Source: DAOVDI01 sp965373045
GTDB lineage: Bacteria > Acidobacteriota > Aminicenantia > Aminicenantales > Aminicenantaceae
Direction: 5' to 3'
Assembly: GCA_965373045.1 (NCBI GenBank)
Contig: CBDVEQ010000152.1
Location: 1 to 6,346 of the forward strand
Length of the DNA: 6,346 bases
This document shows, in pieces, positions 5,491 to 6,346 of the stretch (within the stretch, counting starts at the first letter, position 1; each line of letters opens with the position of its first letter). A program made the translations under genes and the position numbers. A model generated the notes under the pieces. That model saw only the letters and a list, made by a program, of their open reading frames with translations, was not told the origin of the DNA and made no database searches.

Positions 5491-6346
5491 TGCCGGTGCA
5501 GGTCCTTCTGCAGTATCTTCCTAATCTCTCGTAATCTATCGTTTTCAGCCATTTCCGCTAATCTCTGATTTATCTGCTCATCGTTCTCCGCCTGAAGAAG
5601 CTTGATAATGTATTCGATTATACTTTCCGGAAAAATGTTTTCCCTCTGAAACAGATCCCGCCTCTTTTCCAATATCCGGCTCGACTCGACACAGCTTGTT
5701 GGCAGGGACTGGAAATATTCTATTTCCTTTCGGTCTCTAACAATTTCTTCTGATGCATAAAGCTGCTCAGCCAGCTTAAGTGATCTATCATCCAAAAATG
5801 CCCACTCCGCAGCCATGGTCATGCCTGCAAGCAAAAGATGGACAAGGCCGCTTCCATCCGGGCTTCTCAATTCGACTGTCTGGCGTCCCTCAGCATCATC
5901 AAAACTACCCTCTTCCTCCGGATTGACGATCTGAGCCAGATCCCCGATCTCCGACCAGCCGAGTGGAACTCGGATCAGGGCAGAACGGTTGAGATCGCTC
6001 CAGAAAATCTTTGTGGGCGCTTCTTGATCCGGCACAAGACGAAAATAAGAACTGGCCACTGTATTTCCGAAAGCTGTCAGTGATGGGGCATACTCACAAA
6101 GTCCTCCGATCAATCGCAAAGCCTGTTCGGACAGCTCCCCATCTTCTCCTCTCATGATATTCTTTTCATTTTTATACAACGCCATATGGAAATGGAATCC
6201 ATTGCCGGATGCTTCCTGATCCAGTTTCGGCGTAAATGTAGCGATACAGCCATGTTTATAAGCGACATTTCTGATAATCCATCTCCCGATAACAAGAGCT
6301 TCCGCCATCTGCCGAGCGGGACGCGGCGAAAATTCGATCTCCAACT
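5487..6346 (-). CDS. Glutamine synthetase, C-terminal part (5' end beyond right edge)
   Basis: The catalytic domain of glutamine synthetase (glutamate + ammonia + ATP to glutamine), read to the window edge. The 285 complete codons start at a TTG that is almost certainly internal: the family has GQ-E-E/D-F there, and the two edge bases fit a Gln codon before Leu. Numbering from that codon, landmarks are FTPKL (37-41), GNGFHFHMAL (47-56) with the nucleotide/metal histidines, LSEQALRLIGG (71-81), YFRLVPDQEAP (100-110), WSDLNRSALIRVP (115-127) and VELRSPDGSG (157-166). The glutamate-binding and phosphate-binding Arg and Glu positions are kept, so it is probably active. Between IRVP and VELR lies an acidic stretch of about 29 residues, longer than in E. 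coli GlnA. The adenylylation motif around Tyr (NLYDLP type) is absent, so GlnE-type control is unlikely. The charged C-terminal helix region (200-285) differs from GlnA. Its stop overlaps that of xylB. Confidence 0.9.
   Translation of the reverse strand, partial: LEIEFSPRPARQMAEALVIGRWIIRNVAYKHGCIATFTPKLDQEASGNGFHFHMALYKNEKNIMRGEDGELSEQALRLIGGLCEYAPSLTAFGNTVASSYFRLVPDQEAPTKIFWSDLNRSALIRVPLGWSEIGDLAQIVNPEEEGSFDDAEGRQTVELRSPDGSGLVHLLLAGMTMAAEWAFLDDRSLKLAEQLYASEEIVRDRKEIEYFQSLPTSCVESSRILEKRRDLFQRENIFPESIIEYIIKLLQAENDEQINQRLAEMAENDRLREIRKILQKDLHRH

Noticed and set aside
5838..6083. An 81-residue plus-strand open frame antisense to the glutamine synthetase.
   Set aside because: It mirrors a conserved coding region on the other strand and has no family resemblance or ribosome site.

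Overview
The window carries six protein-coding genes and no RNA gene, insertion sequence or CRISPR array that I can see. Two genes run off the edges. The genes form three blocks. (1) Positions 1-2822, minus strand, hold a tight operon transcribed leftwards: a Tat-exported Gfo/Idh/MocA-type oxidoreductase, a DUF1080 protein (the Pfam '3-keto-disaccharide hydrolase' family) and a ThuA-like protein cut by the left edge. (2) Positions 3021-5490, plus strand, hold a two-gene operon: a Nif3/DUF34-family metal-binding protein and a xylulokinase-like FGGY kinase. (3) Positions 5487-6346, minus strand, hold the C-terminal part of a glutamine synthetase whose start lies beyond the right edge. Its stop codon overlaps the stop of the kinase gene tail to tail.

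Blocks 1 and 2 diverge from a 198-base intergenic region (2823-3020). It contains a plausible sigma70-like promoter for each direction, a strong Shine-Dalgarno site for each first gene, and, between the two -35 elements, four head-to-tail copies of an 8-base unit (GGRTTCRA). That array is the most distinctive non-coding structure here.

Functionally, all three proteins of block 1 begin with export-type N-termini. Their families recur together in sugar oxidation through 3-keto intermediates, so the operon plausibly encodes an oxidative (non-classical) route for attacking a glycoside or disaccharide outside the cytoplasm. The kinase of block 2 could feed a released ketopentose into the pentose phosphate pathway, but no isomerase or transporter lies in the window to confirm this. 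The role of Nif3 is unknown. The glutamine synthetase belongs to nitrogen assimilation and is probably unrelated.

The organism is a bacterium of moderate GC content. Tat-exported Gfo/Idh/MocA proteins next to DUF1080 and ThuA genes are typical of Planctomycetes, Verrucomicrobia, Lentisphaerae, Bacteroidetes, Acidobacteria and related uncultured phyla. The clear Shine-Dalgarno sites and sigma70-like promoters argue mildly against Bacteroidetes. I cannot name the genus.
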